A stretch of DNA of 37,778 bases from positions 1 to 37,778 of the forward strand of contig JAFGFM010000055.1 in assembly GCA_016931115.1 (NCBI GenBank). Reading direction: 5' to 3'. This DNA is from Deltaproteobacteria bacterium. GTDB lineage: Bacteria > Desulfobacterota > DSM-4660 > Desulfatiglandales > HGW-15. This document shows, piece after piece, positions 25,690 to 34,820 of this stretch. The notes beneath the pieces are model-generated. The model had not been told where the DNA came from, did no database searches, and was given only the letters and a program-made list of their open reading frames with translations. Numbering within the stretch: the stretch's first letter is position 1; every line of letters begins with the position of its first letter. The translations under genes were made by a program, and so were the position numbers.

Positions 25690-27336
25690 ATGGTAACAGA
25701 ACTTGAAGATGCAAGAAAAGAGGCTGAATATTACAGGAAAATCGCCAAAAATACCGGCGACCAATTTCTAAGAGAGACAGAGGAGCTGTCAACCCTTGTC
25801 AACCGGATCAGGGGTGTTGAAAAGGCACTGAGAGAAGGTGAAGAAAGGCTCCGCAATATCATAGAACACAGTAACGAGATGTTTTACCTGTGTGATATTA
25901 ACCAAAAATTTATTTATGTGAGCCCGAAATCGCAGGAATTTTTAGGTTTCAAGCCTGACGATATGAAGAGCACATGGACCGACCTCATTACTGATAACCC
26001 GGATAACAGGGCAGGGCTAGAATCAACGGTTAAGGCCATCGAGTCAGCCATTAAACAAAAACCCTACATGATTGAATGCAGAAAAAAAGATGGTAATAAG
26101 ATCCTGCTTGAAATTGATGAGTCCCCTGTCCTGGATGAACAGGGCAGGGTTGTTGCCATAGCCGGTGCAGCCAGGGATGTGACTGGGCGTGAAAAACTGG
26201 AAGCAGATTTACGCCAGGCAATCAAGATGGAGGCTATAGGCACACTGGCAGGTGGGATTGCCCATGATTTCAATAACCTGCTTATGGGAATACAGGGAAG
26301 GGCATCCCTTATGCTCATGGATATTGACCGGTTCCACCCTTTTTACGATCATCTGAAGGGTATTGAAGAACATATACAAAGTGCCAGCGACCTTACAAAA
26401 CAGCTTCTGGCATTTGCCAGGAAGGGTAAATTTGAAGTAAAACCTGTTGACATGAACGGATTGATCAGACACGCTTCCCAGATGTTTGGCCGCACAAAAA
26501 AGGATATCAAAATAAACCTCCTGCTTCAGCAAGACCTCTGGACAGTTGAAACAGACAGAAGCCAGATGGAGCAGGTGTTTTTAAACCTGTTAATAAATGC
26601 CTGGCATGCAATGCCAAATGGCGGAGAGATATTTATCAGGAGCGAAAACAGGATGCTTGACATTGATTTCACGCATTCATTTTCCGCCCTGCCCGGTAAT
26701 TATGTGAAAATATCTGTAAGCGATACAGGGATGGGCATTGATGAGAATATTAGAGAAAAGATATTTGATCCCTTCTTTACAACAAAGGAGATGGGAAGGG
26801 GCACTGGCCTTGGCCTTGCATCTGTTTATGGGATCATAAAAAACCACAGTGGCATAATTGATGTCCAATCAAAAAGGGGAGAGGGAACCACCTTTGATAT
26901 ATATTTGCCCGGATCAAACAAAGAGGCGCCAGAGGTCAAGAGAATTGATGAAAAGGCATTACAGGGTGCAGGGACAATACTGCTTGTGGATGATGAGCCG
27001 ATGATCATTAATGTTGGAAAGGCCCTGCTTGAAAGACTGGGATACAGAGTAATAATTGCAGAAAACGGCATGGCCGCCATTGAGCTTTATGAAGAAGAGA
27101 AAGATAGGATTGATATCGTGATTCTGGATATAATTATGCCGGGCATGAACGGTATAGAGACATACAAGCGCCTTAAAAAGTGTAATCCTGAAATAAAAGT
27201 TCTTTTTTCAAGCGGATACAGCATGGATGAAAGTTCCCCTGAAATTATGAAGCTTGATACCAATGGATTTATCCAGAAACCCTATAAATTTGAAAAGTTA
27301 TCACAGAAATTGAGAACCATGATGGGTACGAATTAA
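25690..27336 (+). CDS. Cytosolic PAS hybrid histidine kinase with receiver
   Basis: A 548-aa kinase with no membrane segment. Coiled coil (about 1-50), PAS domain (about 50-168: [20 protein letters not shown] ... [11 protein letters not shown]), HisKA with His192 ([13 protein letters not shown]), HATPase with Asn303 ([13 protein letters not shown]), SDTGMGI and [16 protein letters not shown], then a receiver (about 428-545) with Asp434/435, Asp480 ([10 protein letters not shown]) and Lys530. The lack of a membrane domain fits a role downstream of the cytosolic FIST protein just upstream. The output partner is not in the window. It is convergent with the MATE gene, 16 bp apart. Confidence 0.93.
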   Translation: MVTELEDARKEAEYYRKIAKNTGDQFLRETEELSTLVNRIRGVEKALREGEERLRNIIEHSNEMFYLCDINQKFIYVSPKSQEFLGFKPDDMKSTWTDLITDNPDNRAGLESTVKAIESAIKQKPYMIECRKKDGNKILLEIDESPVLDEQGRVVAIAGAARDVTGREKLEADLRQAIKMEAIGTLAGGIAHDFNNLLMGIQGRASLMLMDIDRFHPFYDHLKGIEEHIQSASDLTKQLLAFARKGKFEVKPVDMNGLIRHASQMFGRTKKDIKINLLLQQDLWTVETDRSQMEQVFLNLLINAWHAMPNGGEIFIRSENRMLDIDFTHSFSALPGNYVKISVSDTGMGIDENIREKIFDPFFTTKEMGRGTGLGLASVYGIIKNHSGIIDVQSKRGEGTTFDIYLPGSNKEAPEVKRIDEKALQGAGTILLVDDEPMIINVGKALLERLGYRVIIAENGMAAIELYEEEKDRIDIVILDIIMPGMNGIETYKRLKKCNPEIKVLFSSGYSMDESSPEIMKLDTNGFIQKPYKFEKLSQKLRTMMGTN

Positions 27337-27352
27337 ACCCTGTTTGGCCTTT

Positions 27353-28705
27353 TTATAAACTGTGTTTCTGCCGCTTCCTGTATTCTCTGACTAGAAAATA
27401 CAGCACCACATGAAAACTCAGGACATCTGAGACAGGGAGTGTGAGCCATATCCCGGTTAGTCCGAACAGGTATTCCAAAAGAAAAAGCACAGGGATAAAG
27501 AGTATGAACTGGCGGATGAGTGAGAGCCACAGGGCCATGCCCCCCATTGACAGCCCCTGAAATGCGGTAATAAAAAGTATGGATGGCCCGATAAAGGTAA
27601 GTGCCGAGAGCATAATGCGCATGCCGGGTATGGTGACTTTAAGGACTTCAGGGTCTTTCATGAAGATGGAAAGGACCTCCGGTGTCCAGATCTCAATTAT
27701 TATTGTGAAAATGAGCAGGAGTATGGCAGTACCCACTGATGAAAGCTTTATAGCCTTCCAAAGCCTGTCCTGTCTTCCTGCCCCCATATTGTATCCCACC
27801 ACTGGCAGCAGCGCATTTGAAACACCCATGATAGGCATAAATGCCAGATCAGATATCCTCATTGCAAGGCCAACAGCCGCAATAGGCGCAGATCCATAAG
27901 CTGAGACCACCTTGTTAAACAGAATAAAGGCCAGGCTTTCAGTAAGCTGCTGAATGGAGGCAGGTGCGCCCACATGATATATCCGCTTCAGGATATTCCA
28001 CCTTGGCACGAGGCTATCTGCGCTTATCCTGAATGTAGTCCTTTTTGCAAAGATAAAATATAGCCCTATCACCATTCCTGAGCACTGTGCAATGACCGTG
28101 GCTATGGCAGCGCCCTTGATCCCCATTTCCGGGAAAGGGCCTATCCCTAAAATCAGAAACGGGTCAAAGATTATGTTTATTACACTTGCTGTTATCATGA
28201 TTATTGTGGGTTTTACTATGTCCCCTGACCCGCGGATAAGGCTCCCAGCAAGAAAAACAAAGACATTGGCCGGTGCCCCGAATGCGGTAATGACCAGGTA
28301 TACCCTTCCCATATCCATAATGTTATCTGTAGCCCCGAGAAGGCGGAGTATGGTATCCGGCATAAACAAAGGGGGTATAAGAAATAAAAGCCCCCATATA
28401 ACACACAGGAAAAATATCTGCCCTGCAGCAAGGTTGGCGCCTTTTACATTTTTTTCACCAAAATATCTTGACACAAGGGCTCCTATGCCAGTGCCTGTAC
28501 CCATGCCCACTGCCATTGCAAGTATCTGGTACGGGAAGACGATCGTTAATGCTGCTATGGCCTCATGGCCGAGCCTTGCCACCCAGAATGTATCAACTAT
28601 ATTATAAAGGCTCCCTGCAATGGTGGCCGCTATGCCCGGGAGGCTTAACCGAATAAGTAAGGGACCCAGGGGAGCGGTTCCAAGCCGGGATGTATATTTT
28701 TCCAT
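27353..28705 (-). CDS. MATE family efflux transporter
   Basis: A 450-aa inner-membrane protein with 12 predicted helices in two related halves, of the multidrug and toxic compound extrusion family (Na+ or H+ antiport). Seen: a polar start leading to LSLPGIAATIAGSLYNIVDT, then FWVARLGHEAIAALTIVFPY, GMGTGTGIGALVSRYFGEKN, and in the second half GVSNALLPVVGYNMGAGRQD, which corresponds to the family's conserved turn after helix 7. GAGAG lies close before ATG 28705. It is monocistronic, with no adjacent regulator, so the substrate is unknown. Confidence 0.92.
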   Translation of the reverse strand: MEKYTSRLGTAPLGPLLIRLSLPGIAATIAGSLYNIVDTFWVARLGHEAIAALTIVFPYQILAMAVGMGTGTGIGALVSRYFGEKNVKGANLAAGQIFFLCVIWGLLFLIPPLFMPDTILRLLGATDNIMDMGRVYLVITAFGAPANVFVFLAGSLIRGSGDIVKPTIIMITASVINIIFDPFLILGIGPFPEMGIKGAAIATVIAQCSGMVIGLYFIFAKRTTFRISADSLVPRWNILKRIYHVGAPASIQQLTESLAFILFNKVVSAYGSAPIAAVGLAMRISDLAFMPIMGVSNALLPVVGYNMGAGRQDRLWKAIKLSSVGTAILLLIFTIIIEIWTPEVLSIFMKDPEVLKVTIPGMRIMLSALTFIGPSILFITAFQGLSMGGMALWLSLIRQFILFIPVLFLLEYLFGLTGIWLTLPVSDVLSFHVVLYFLVREYRKRQKHSL

Positions 28706-28903
28706 AAAACTCTCTCAAATATGCCTGCAATCAGGACTGGTTTTGTTGCGAGGGGCAAGGATGATTTACTTGATCAGGTTTGTCAATCACAAACCTTGTG
28801 AAAAGCTATCAAATGACATATTACATTTTATATAAATCGACTAATCATTTATTTCATCCCTGAGAAATGGTAGAAAAAAGAGACATTATTATATGGAACA
28901 AAA

Positions 28904-29668
28904 ATGAAGATAGGTATTACCACAGAGGGACCTGATCTAAATGCTATGGTGGAAAGCCGCTTCGGCATTTCAAAATATCTGCTTATCTGGGATTCTGAAA
29001 CCCGATCTCTTGAGGCGGTCAGGAATGAAGAAGACATAAGCGGCGGACAGCATGGAATCCAGATGGTCATACTTGCGATCAGTAAAAAGGTGGAGATTGT
29101 TATTACCGGTTATCTCAGCCCCAATGCAGAAAAATATCTGACTCAAAATGGAATCAGGGTCCTGTCAGGTTTCAGGGGGACTGCTTTAACAGCCATTGAG
29201 GCAGCGCTTGCTGATGATGTGTCCCGGCAGGTGTTAAAAAAAGATGGCATGGATCAAAAAGCAAAAATAGAGATTGTCCCAGCCCTTAGACAATCCCTTA
29301 GACAATTCTGGGGATTGGCGCCTGTCATGGTCTGCCTTAATCTATTTATCCACCCCGGCAGCATAGTCAAATTCGTGGGCGAAAAATCAGGGCTTCGCGG
29401 CGGTGCCCTGCTTGCAGCAGCCGCAGGAGTAGTATCAATGGGGCCGATCTATGCATGGTACCCCTTTCTTAAAGAGGTCCGGTCAAAGGGGGCAGGGTAC
29501 GAACCAATCGCTGTCTTTCTTAACAGCCGAACGGTCAAGCCGGTGCTTATGCCTGTGATGATTTCATATTTTGGATGGGTCTTTACGCTGCTGCTCACTA
29601 TTTTTACCATACTTGGCGCATTTACTATGGGCCATATAATGGGATATATTTTGAAAAACCGGAATTAA
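28904..29668 (+). CDS. NifX/NifB-like cofactor-binding domain fused to a permease domain
   Basis: A 254-aa protein with two parts. Residues 1-110 match the dinitrogenase iron-molybdenum cofactor binding (NifX/NifB C-terminal) domain: KIGITTEGPDLNAMVESRFG, SISGGQHGIQM-like SGGQHGIQMVILAI, VEIVITGYLSPNAEKYL, NGIRVLSGFRGTA. Residues about 135-250 hold three or four hydrophobic helices with GGALLAAAAGVVSMGPIYAW, SKGAGYEPIAVFLNSR and a terminal FGWVFTLLLTIFTILGAFTM, resembling the small DUF318/ArsP-type permeases. I infer binding of a metal-sulfur or Mo/W species coupled to transport, but this is not demonstrated. No strong ribosome binding site is seen (GGAAC). It is 99 bp upstream of the selenoprotein gene, same strand. 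Confidence 0.75.
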   Translation: MKIGITTEGPDLNAMVESRFGISKYLLIWDSETRSLEAVRNEEDISGGQHGIQMVILAISKKVEIVITGYLSPNAEKYLTQNGIRVLSGFRGTALTAIEAALADDVSRQVLKKDGMDQKAKIEIVPALRQSLRQFWGLAPVMVCLNLFIHPGSIVKFVGEKSGLRGGALLAAAAGVVSMGPIYAWYPFLKEVRSKGAGYEPIAVFLNSRTVKPVLMPVMISYFGWVFTLLLTIFTILGAFTMGHIMGYILKNRN

Positions 29669-29683
29669 TTTGTTATTTTATGT

Positions 29684-29732
29684 CCATCCAGAAAAAACAA
29701 TTCTGGATGGAGTGTTCAGCTTTCAGCCGTTT
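29684..29732. repeat. Small hairpin repeat, copy 2 of 2
   Basis: CCATCCAGAA (29684-29693) and TTCTGGATGG (29701-29710) make a perfect 10-bp stem with a 7-base loop, followed by AGTGTTCAGCTTTCAGC. Related to 10001-10050. It has no T-run, so it is unlikely to be a terminator for the permease gene. Confidence 0.5.
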
Positions 29733-29767
29733 AATAAAATATCAGCTTTTCCAAACAGGAGGTAAAA

Positions 29768-31495
29768 ATGAAAATAAGAGGTCTTATATTGAATCACATC
29801 TTGATCGCACTTATCCTGTCCTGCATTCTCATGATGCCGAACATCTCTGCTGCCGAATCTTCCAGTGACAAACTGATCACTGTAATGAACCCTGCAGTCA
29901 GAGAGATGCTGGCGCCACGTGTAGATCTGCCGTCAAGGCTTACTTCCCTTGAGGGTAAAACCATATACCTTGTAGATATGAACTATGAAGGCATAGACGG
30001 CACTCCTGTAATGGGTGAGATACAGGCGTGGTTTAAAGAGAACATGCCGGGTGTAAAAACAATCCTCAGGATCAAGAAAGGCAATTACGTTGCGGATGAT
30101 CCTGCCTTATGGAAAGAGATTTCCGATATAAAAGCAGATGGAGTAATCATGGGAGTGGCAGGTTGATGGGGTTGTATATCGGCCGTGAGCCGTTTTAATG
30201 GCGCATTTGAAAAACAGTATGGCATCCCCACGGTATCCCTTGCCAATGAAAACGTTGTAGAATTTGGTATCGGCGATCATGCAAAATACACAACAGGCAT
30301 GCCCTTGCGTTTTGTAGGTATGCCCTATCCCTTTACAGGCTTAAGTGAAGATAGACTGAAAAATTATCTCAAGGTTGGAAAAGACAATGTCACCGGCAAG
30401 CCAATAATGACCGCAATCGTGGAAGCCCTGACAACCCCGCTTACAAAGGCAGAGACCCACCCGGAAGCGCCGACTGAACCCAGATTTTTAAAACCTGATA
30501 CCGAAGAAAACCTTCAGCGGCTTTTTAAAGACAAGGGGTGGACAGACTATAACCCGGTCATTCTTCCCACCGAAGAAAGAGTATTGAGAATGCTTGCTGG
30601 GACAAGCCATGACCCCAATGAGATCGTCAAGGAGGCATCCGGGACCTTTGGAACAAGACGGCCTTTTACAGTTGAAAAGGTTGCCATTATTGCTGTAATG
30701 GCAGGGGCAAAGCCCGAATATCTGCCGGTTATTCTTGCCTTGTCCAGCCAGGTCCCCTATATGGATTCCACCACCTCAAGCTCCCGCATGGTACTTATAA
30801 ACGGGCCAATACGCGAGGAGATAGGGGTTAATTCAGGTATAGGAGCGCTTGGCCCAAATGCAGAGGCTAACTCTATAATAGGACGCTCAATGGTCCTGAT
30901 GCACAAGACAATCCAGGGCTACAAAGAGGGCAAAAGCGGTTTTTCTTCCCTCAGTAATCCCCTGCTGTACAATAACATCACCATAGGAGAAAACGAGGAA
31001 AATCTTCCCGAAGGGTGGAAGCCATTCCATGTGCAGATGGGGTTCAAGCCTGAAGAGAGCACGCTCACTGTATTCTTTGGATGGAACTTTGTTAACTGTT
31101 CAGGTTCGGTTGTTGAGCATTACGCACCCCAGCTCTTGATGAGGGATTTTACACAGGTGCTGGCCGCAACAGGCGCCGCAACGCTTATTATGGACCCCTC
31201 TGTGGCTGACCTTTTAAGGGACACACAGGGGTTTAAGACAAAGGAGGCCTTTGCCGAATGGATGTCTAAAAATTCCGAGATACCCGCAGGGATGTACTGG
31301 GCAAACTCCATTGTTTCAGGAATGAAAGGCCCTGATGATCAAAGCTCAAAAAAGGCATCAAACGATACCATGATCAAACACCTGAGTAACCCTAAAATGA
31401 TTAATACAGTTGTTGTAGGAGGAGAAACAGCCAGCGTCTGGTTCATTGCAGACTATATGCCTGGCCGGCCAGTGTCCATTGATGCATGGAGGTAA
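29768..31495 (+). CDS. Exported UGSC-like selenoprotein (in-frame TGA read as selenocysteine)
   Basis: A 575-aa protein if the TGA at 30164-30166 is read as selenocysteine (Sec133). Both halves are in the same frame, and conserved-looking coding sequence continues directly across the TGA: MGVAG-Sec-WGC-ISAVSRF, giving a redox Sec-x-x-Cys pair (Sec133, Cys136) like CxxC oxidoreductases. The motif position and QYGIPTVSL after it fit the UGSC family of (seleno)proteins. Residues 1-29 form a signal peptide (KIRGLILNHILIALIL, cleavage near NISAA). The second part (about 230-575) contains SSSRMVLINGPIREEIGVNS, GIGALGPNAEANSIIGRS and FHVQMGFKPEESTLTVFFGW. AGGAGG precedes ATG 29768. Its stop is 4 bp before the AOR gene. 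A simple nonsense mutation is the alternative. Confidence 0.85.
30164..30192 (+). promoter_or_regulatory. Candidate bacterial SECIS element at the UGA
   Basis: Directly after the TGA, CGGC (30180-30183) and GCCG (30189-30192) form a G/C stem with a CGUGA loop that contains G-U, about 13 bases beyond the stop-like codon. Bacterial SECIS hairpins recognised by SelB sit just 3' of the UGA with G/U in the apical loop. The stem is short, so folding should be tested. Confidence 0.5.
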
Positions 31496-31499
31496 TTAA

Positions 31500-33590
31500 A
31501 TGAACAGGGAAATGAAGGGCGGTTACACAGGGAAGATCCTCAGGGTGAACCTGACGAATAAATCAACCGGCACTATCCCCACTGAAAAGTATGAGGAGTT
31601 TGGTGGTGGCCACGGCATGGGCTCTGCCATATTCTTTGACCTGGTGGGTGATCAACTCCCTTTTGAGGCATTTGATCCCAAAAACCTGATCATTATCATG
31701 GGCCACCCATTTGCAGGCACCTTTATGCCGGGCTCAGGCAGAAGCGAGGTGCAGGGGCTTGCACCCATGCTCTACCCTGTTGAGTGGTTCGGCCACAGCA
31801 GCTTTGGGGGCAGGTTTACAAGTCAGCTCAAGTTTGCAGGTTGGGACGGCATTGTAGTTGAAGGGGCAGCAGATAAACCTGTATGGATAAATATTGTTAA
31901 TGACAAGGTCACCATCGAAAGCGCTGATGGTATATGGGGCATGGACACATGGGATACACAGGAGGAGATATCAAGGCGTGTAAACCCCTCTCTCAGGTTT
32001 GGTGAATGGGCAGAGTATAATGATAGCTATTCCACCCAGATACCTGCTGTTGTCTGCTGTGGGCTAGCAGGCGAAAATAAAAGCCGCATGGCAGCTCTCC
32101 TCCACGGCCCCGGATCACAGGCTGCCCTTGGCGGTTATGGAGGCGTATTCGGGTCTAAAAATCTAAAGGCCATAAGCGCAATAGGCACAGGGAGCGCACC
32201 TGTTGCTGACCCCAACGCCTTTATGGAGACACGCCTCTGGTACAACCAGTTTCAGTTTAATGTGGATAACCCCAGAAGAAAGGAGATGATGGGCGGGTTC
32301 TATTTCTGGATCAATGGCTCCCCTGCCGGTGCGAGTGTAACCAATAACCCCTATTTTATGCCTGATAACTCCCCTATTGTTCCAGCACGCGCAGCCGCAT
32401 GCGCATCTTGCCCAAGGGGTTGCCGCCAGAGGCTTGCGAGCGGGGACAATAATGAATCAGTATGTGCCGGCGCTGCCTCTGTATTCCTTGATAATGCAAC
32501 ACGCAAGATGAACCGCCAGGGTAATGACATGATGCAGAAATATGGCTTGAGCCACTGGCATTTCATGGCTACGACCCAGTATGTAAAGAGTCTCCATGCG
32601 GCTGGAATCCTGGGAAAAGGGAAGAGGATAGAGTGTGATCTTCCACTGGAAAAATCCGGGACATTAGGCTTTATGGATATGTTTATGAGGCAGATAGCCA
32701 CAGGCGATGGCATAGGTAAAGAGCTCTCACAGGGTCTAGCCAGGGCAGCAAAAAGCTGGGGCACCTATGATGAAGACTTTAACAATGGAAAACTCCAGCT
32801 CGCCTACTGGGGCACATCCATGCACTATGACCCAAGGGTAGAGGCAGAATGGGGTTATGGCTCACTCATGGGTGAAAGAGACCTCATGCTGCACGGCATG
32901 GCAAATTATCCCCTGCACTGGATGCCTGAGGCATTCCATATGGAGGGAAAAGAACCATACCTTTCAGCAGAGGAGGCTGTAAAATTCGCCTCCGATGCAA
33001 TGGTTCCATATGAAGGCGATCCCTTTATGCTTGACTACAGTGACGGACCTACAGGCATCTACTCTGAGCACAAGGTAAAGCAGGTGGCCTGGGTAAAACA
33101 TTATGAAAAATTCTGGCTCGGCTCAAACGGCTTCTGCGGATGGATGTGGCCCATGTGCTTTACCAATAACTCTGCTGATAACAGGGGTGCAACACCAGAG
33201 GCAGAGCCAAGGTTCTTTAATGCGGTAACAGGCAGGAACATCACCTTTGCGGACGGCATGGAGCTTGGGCACAAGATATTTACACTGGACAGGGCCATAT
33301 GGACATTGCAGGGAAGGCACAGAAACATGGAGGTGTTCCCTGATTATCTTCATGAACAGGGCTCTCCCGGAGCGCTCCTACCCATGTATGATGACAAGAC
33401 CAAAAAGTGGGCGTACGCGGATGGCAAAGGCAGGACACTTGATCGCAACAGGTTTGAAAATTGGAAGACAAAGTTCTATGAGTTTGAGGGATATAATAAG
33501 GAATCCGGCTGGCCGACAGGAAAGGCACTTAATGGTATGGGTTTAAAAAGGGTGGAGGATGTGATGAAGAGTAAAGGGAGGCTGGGTTAG
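31500..33590 (+). CDS. Aldehyde:ferredoxin oxidoreductase family protein (W/Mo-pterin)
   Basis: A 696-aa enzyme of the tungsten- or molybdenum-pterin AOR family. N-terminal domain: GGYTGKILRVNLTN, GGGHGMGSAIFFDL, HSSFGGRFTSQLKFAGWDGI. The [4Fe-4S] cysteines are visible: Cys301, Cys304 and Cys308 in CASCPRGC and Cys546 in GSNGFCGWMWP. This family oxidises aldehydes or other substrates with ferredoxin-type acceptors; other members reduce carboxylates or aromatic acids. It has no signal peptide and is expected in the cytosol, although its neighbour is exported. ATG 31500 is preceded by GGAGG that lies in the last codons of the selenoprotein gene, so the two are tightly coupled. The substrate cannot be told from sequence. 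Confidence 0.9.
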   Translation: MNREMKGGYTGKILRVNLTNKSTGTIPTEKYEEFGGGHGMGSAIFFDLVGDQLPFEAFDPKNLIIIMGHPFAGTFMPGSGRSEVQGLAPMLYPVEWFGHSSFGGRFTSQLKFAGWDGIVVEGAADKPVWINIVNDKVTIESADGIWGMDTWDTQEEISRRVNPSLRFGEWAEYNDSYSTQIPAVVCCGLAGENKSRMAALLHGPGSQAALGGYGGVFGSKNLKAISAIGTGSAPVADPNAFMETRLWYNQFQFNVDNPRRKEMMGGFYFWINGSPAGASVTNNPYFMPDNSPIVPARAAACASCPRGCRQRLASGDNNESVCAGAASVFLDNATRKMNRQGNDMMQKYGLSHWHFMATTQYVKSLHAAGILGKGKRIECDLPLEKSGTLGFMDMFMRQIATGDGIGKELSQGLARAAKSWGTYDEDFNNGKLQLAYWGTSMHYDPRVEAEWGYGSLMGERDLMLHGMANYPLHWMPEAFHMEGKEPYLSAEEAVKFASDAMVPYEGDPFMLDYSDGPTGIYSEHKVKQVAWVKHYEKFWLGSNGFCGWMWPMCFTNNSADNRGATPEAEPRFFNAVTGRNITFADGMELGHKIFTLDRAIWTLQGRHRNMEVFPDYLHEQGSPGALLPMYDDKTKKWAYADGKGRTLDRNRFENWKTKFYEFEGYNKESGWPTGKALNGMGLKRVEDVMKSKGRLG

Positions 33591-33600
33591 TTTATCAAAA

Positions 33601-33816
33601 TCATATTTATTACTATCAACTTGTCAACCTAACAGCATCCACCTTTTCACACAGAATGGCGAAGTAATATCCTATAAGTTTAAGGAATTTAGAACCGGAA
33701 AAGAAATAAGATTAAGGAGTGTTGGAATACCGACAAAACATCAGATGATATTACTCCAAAGGTTGAAGTTGGTTATGCCAAAAAGATTTATAAAAAAATG
33801 TAGTGGTACAAATTAA
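33601..33816 (+). pseudogene. Possible transposase C-terminal remnant
   Basis: An open stretch of about 72 codons ending at TAA 33814-33816, with no start codon near its left side. The translation contains FTQNGEVISYKFKEFRT, SVGIPTKHQMILLQRLKLVM and a basic PKRFIKKCSGTN end, which recalls the extreme C-termini of DDE transposases that finish with a leucine-rich stretch and PKR. It is followed immediately by a long inverted repeat, as at the end of an insertion sequence. The identification rests on memory of the motif only. Confidence 0.3.
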
Positions 33817-33818
33817 AT

Positions 33819-33870
33819 CCGCAGCTAGTAGTTTTAATTAGTTATCTGAACTAAAACCCTCTAACTGCGG
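33819..33870. repeat. Long hairpin after the transposase-like remnant
   Basis: CCGCAGCTAGTA-GTTTTAATTAG and the inverse of CTGAACTAAAACCCTCTAACTGCGG pair over most of 22-24 bases around a short loop. It could be the end of a decayed mobile element, or a terminator for the AOR operon, though no T-run follows. Confidence 0.5.
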
Positions 33871-33934
33871 AAGTTGGGTTAATAGTATATATCACTAAAA
33901 AAATAGATTTTCGACAGCCTTGTTGTTCGTAGTG

Positions 33935-34702
33935 CTACTCATGAGCTTTTAAATGATTAAACATAAACTCATGCTTTTCACCAGCCACTGTAACTATTAT
34001 TTTAACTTTATGAGTCTGGGCTGGATCAGGTATATTTTCTATAGCAAAGTATCCACGATACCACGTATCCGGTAAAACCGTTGTTTTTTTAAGCATAATT
34101 GAGTCAGCAACAGCCAATTCCTGTGCTGTTCTCTTTTCAATAGTGTCCTTTTGTGCCTGCATCTCTGCATTAATTTGATTTTGATCCCGTCCCAGAGAGC
34201 TGATATCATATTCGTAGCCCCCTGATGACATGCTCCCCACAGTATTCTTGCTGGAGGACGGATTATGACTCTCGAGGCTCGAAGAAGGTTTATAAGAGTT
34301 TTGAGCGATATTATTGGACATGGCGTCGTATTTAGTTTCTAATGCCTTAACTTCAATTTCCTGACGTTGCTTTATTTCTTTTACATACCCATCATATGTT
34401 AATACTTGATGGGGATTACCATCGACAAAGACCTTGATCTCTTCAGCTGAAAAATCATATTGTTGATTCGTACCATACACGCTGACAAGAATCATGGGAC
34501 GACCGTCCGGTGTATATCCATCCGGCGGCGGGCGAAGGGCTACGCTGGATTTACCTTTATGTGAAATTATTGCCTCAGAACCCTCCTGCGTGACTATTTT
34601 CTGCCCCTTTTGTTCTGCTGGCACAAGCTTCATTGTTATTTCTGCTGAAACAATACCCTGCATCAATAAACAAAAGACAAAAGTAAAAATTATCTTTTTC
34701 AT
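33935..34702 (-). CDS. Exported protein of unknown function
   Basis: A 255-aa exported protein: signal peptide (KKIIFTFVFCLLMQGIVSA), a beta-rich N-terminal part (about 25-105: ITMKLVPAEQKGQKIVTQEG ... PMILVSVYGTN), a charged helical segment, a Ser-rich linker (about 135-165) and a helical/beta C-terminal domain ending VTVAGEKHEFMFNHLK. No family recognised. AAGGAGGAG lies just before the ATG. It is on the same strand as the next lipoprotein gene but 119 bp away. Confidence 0.72.
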   Translation of the reverse strand: MKKIIFTFVFCLLMQGIVSAEITMKLVPAEQKGQKIVTQEGSEAIISHKGKSSVALRPPPDGYTPDGRPMILVSVYGTNQQYDFSAEEIKVFVDGNPHQVLTYDGYVKEIKQRQEIEVKALETKYDAMSNNIAQNSYKPSSSLESHNPSSSKNTVGSMSSGGYEYDISSLGRDQNQINAEMQAQKDTIEKRTAQELAVADSIMLKKTTVLPDTWYRGYFAIENIPDPAQTHKVKIIVTVAGEKHEFMFNHLKAHE

Positions 34703-34820
34703 TGTTTCTCCTCCTTTATTGAAGCCTGACTAATATCCATCCTCTATCACGAGATGGAGTAACAGAGGATAAAAAGGCGGTAATCGGCTCATTATTTTCT
34801 CTTTTTTGAACGGTAATAGG

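Noticed and set aside
28092-28607. 171-codon plus-strand frame opposite the MATE gene
   Set aside because: Antisense shadow of a confidently identified transporter gene.
30164-30166. Stop codon splitting the gene at 29768 into two genes or a pseudogene
   Set aside because: Both halves share one frame, the second half has no ribosome binding site of its own, and the TGA sits in a UxxC redox motif with a hairpin behind it. Selenocysteine explains all of this better.
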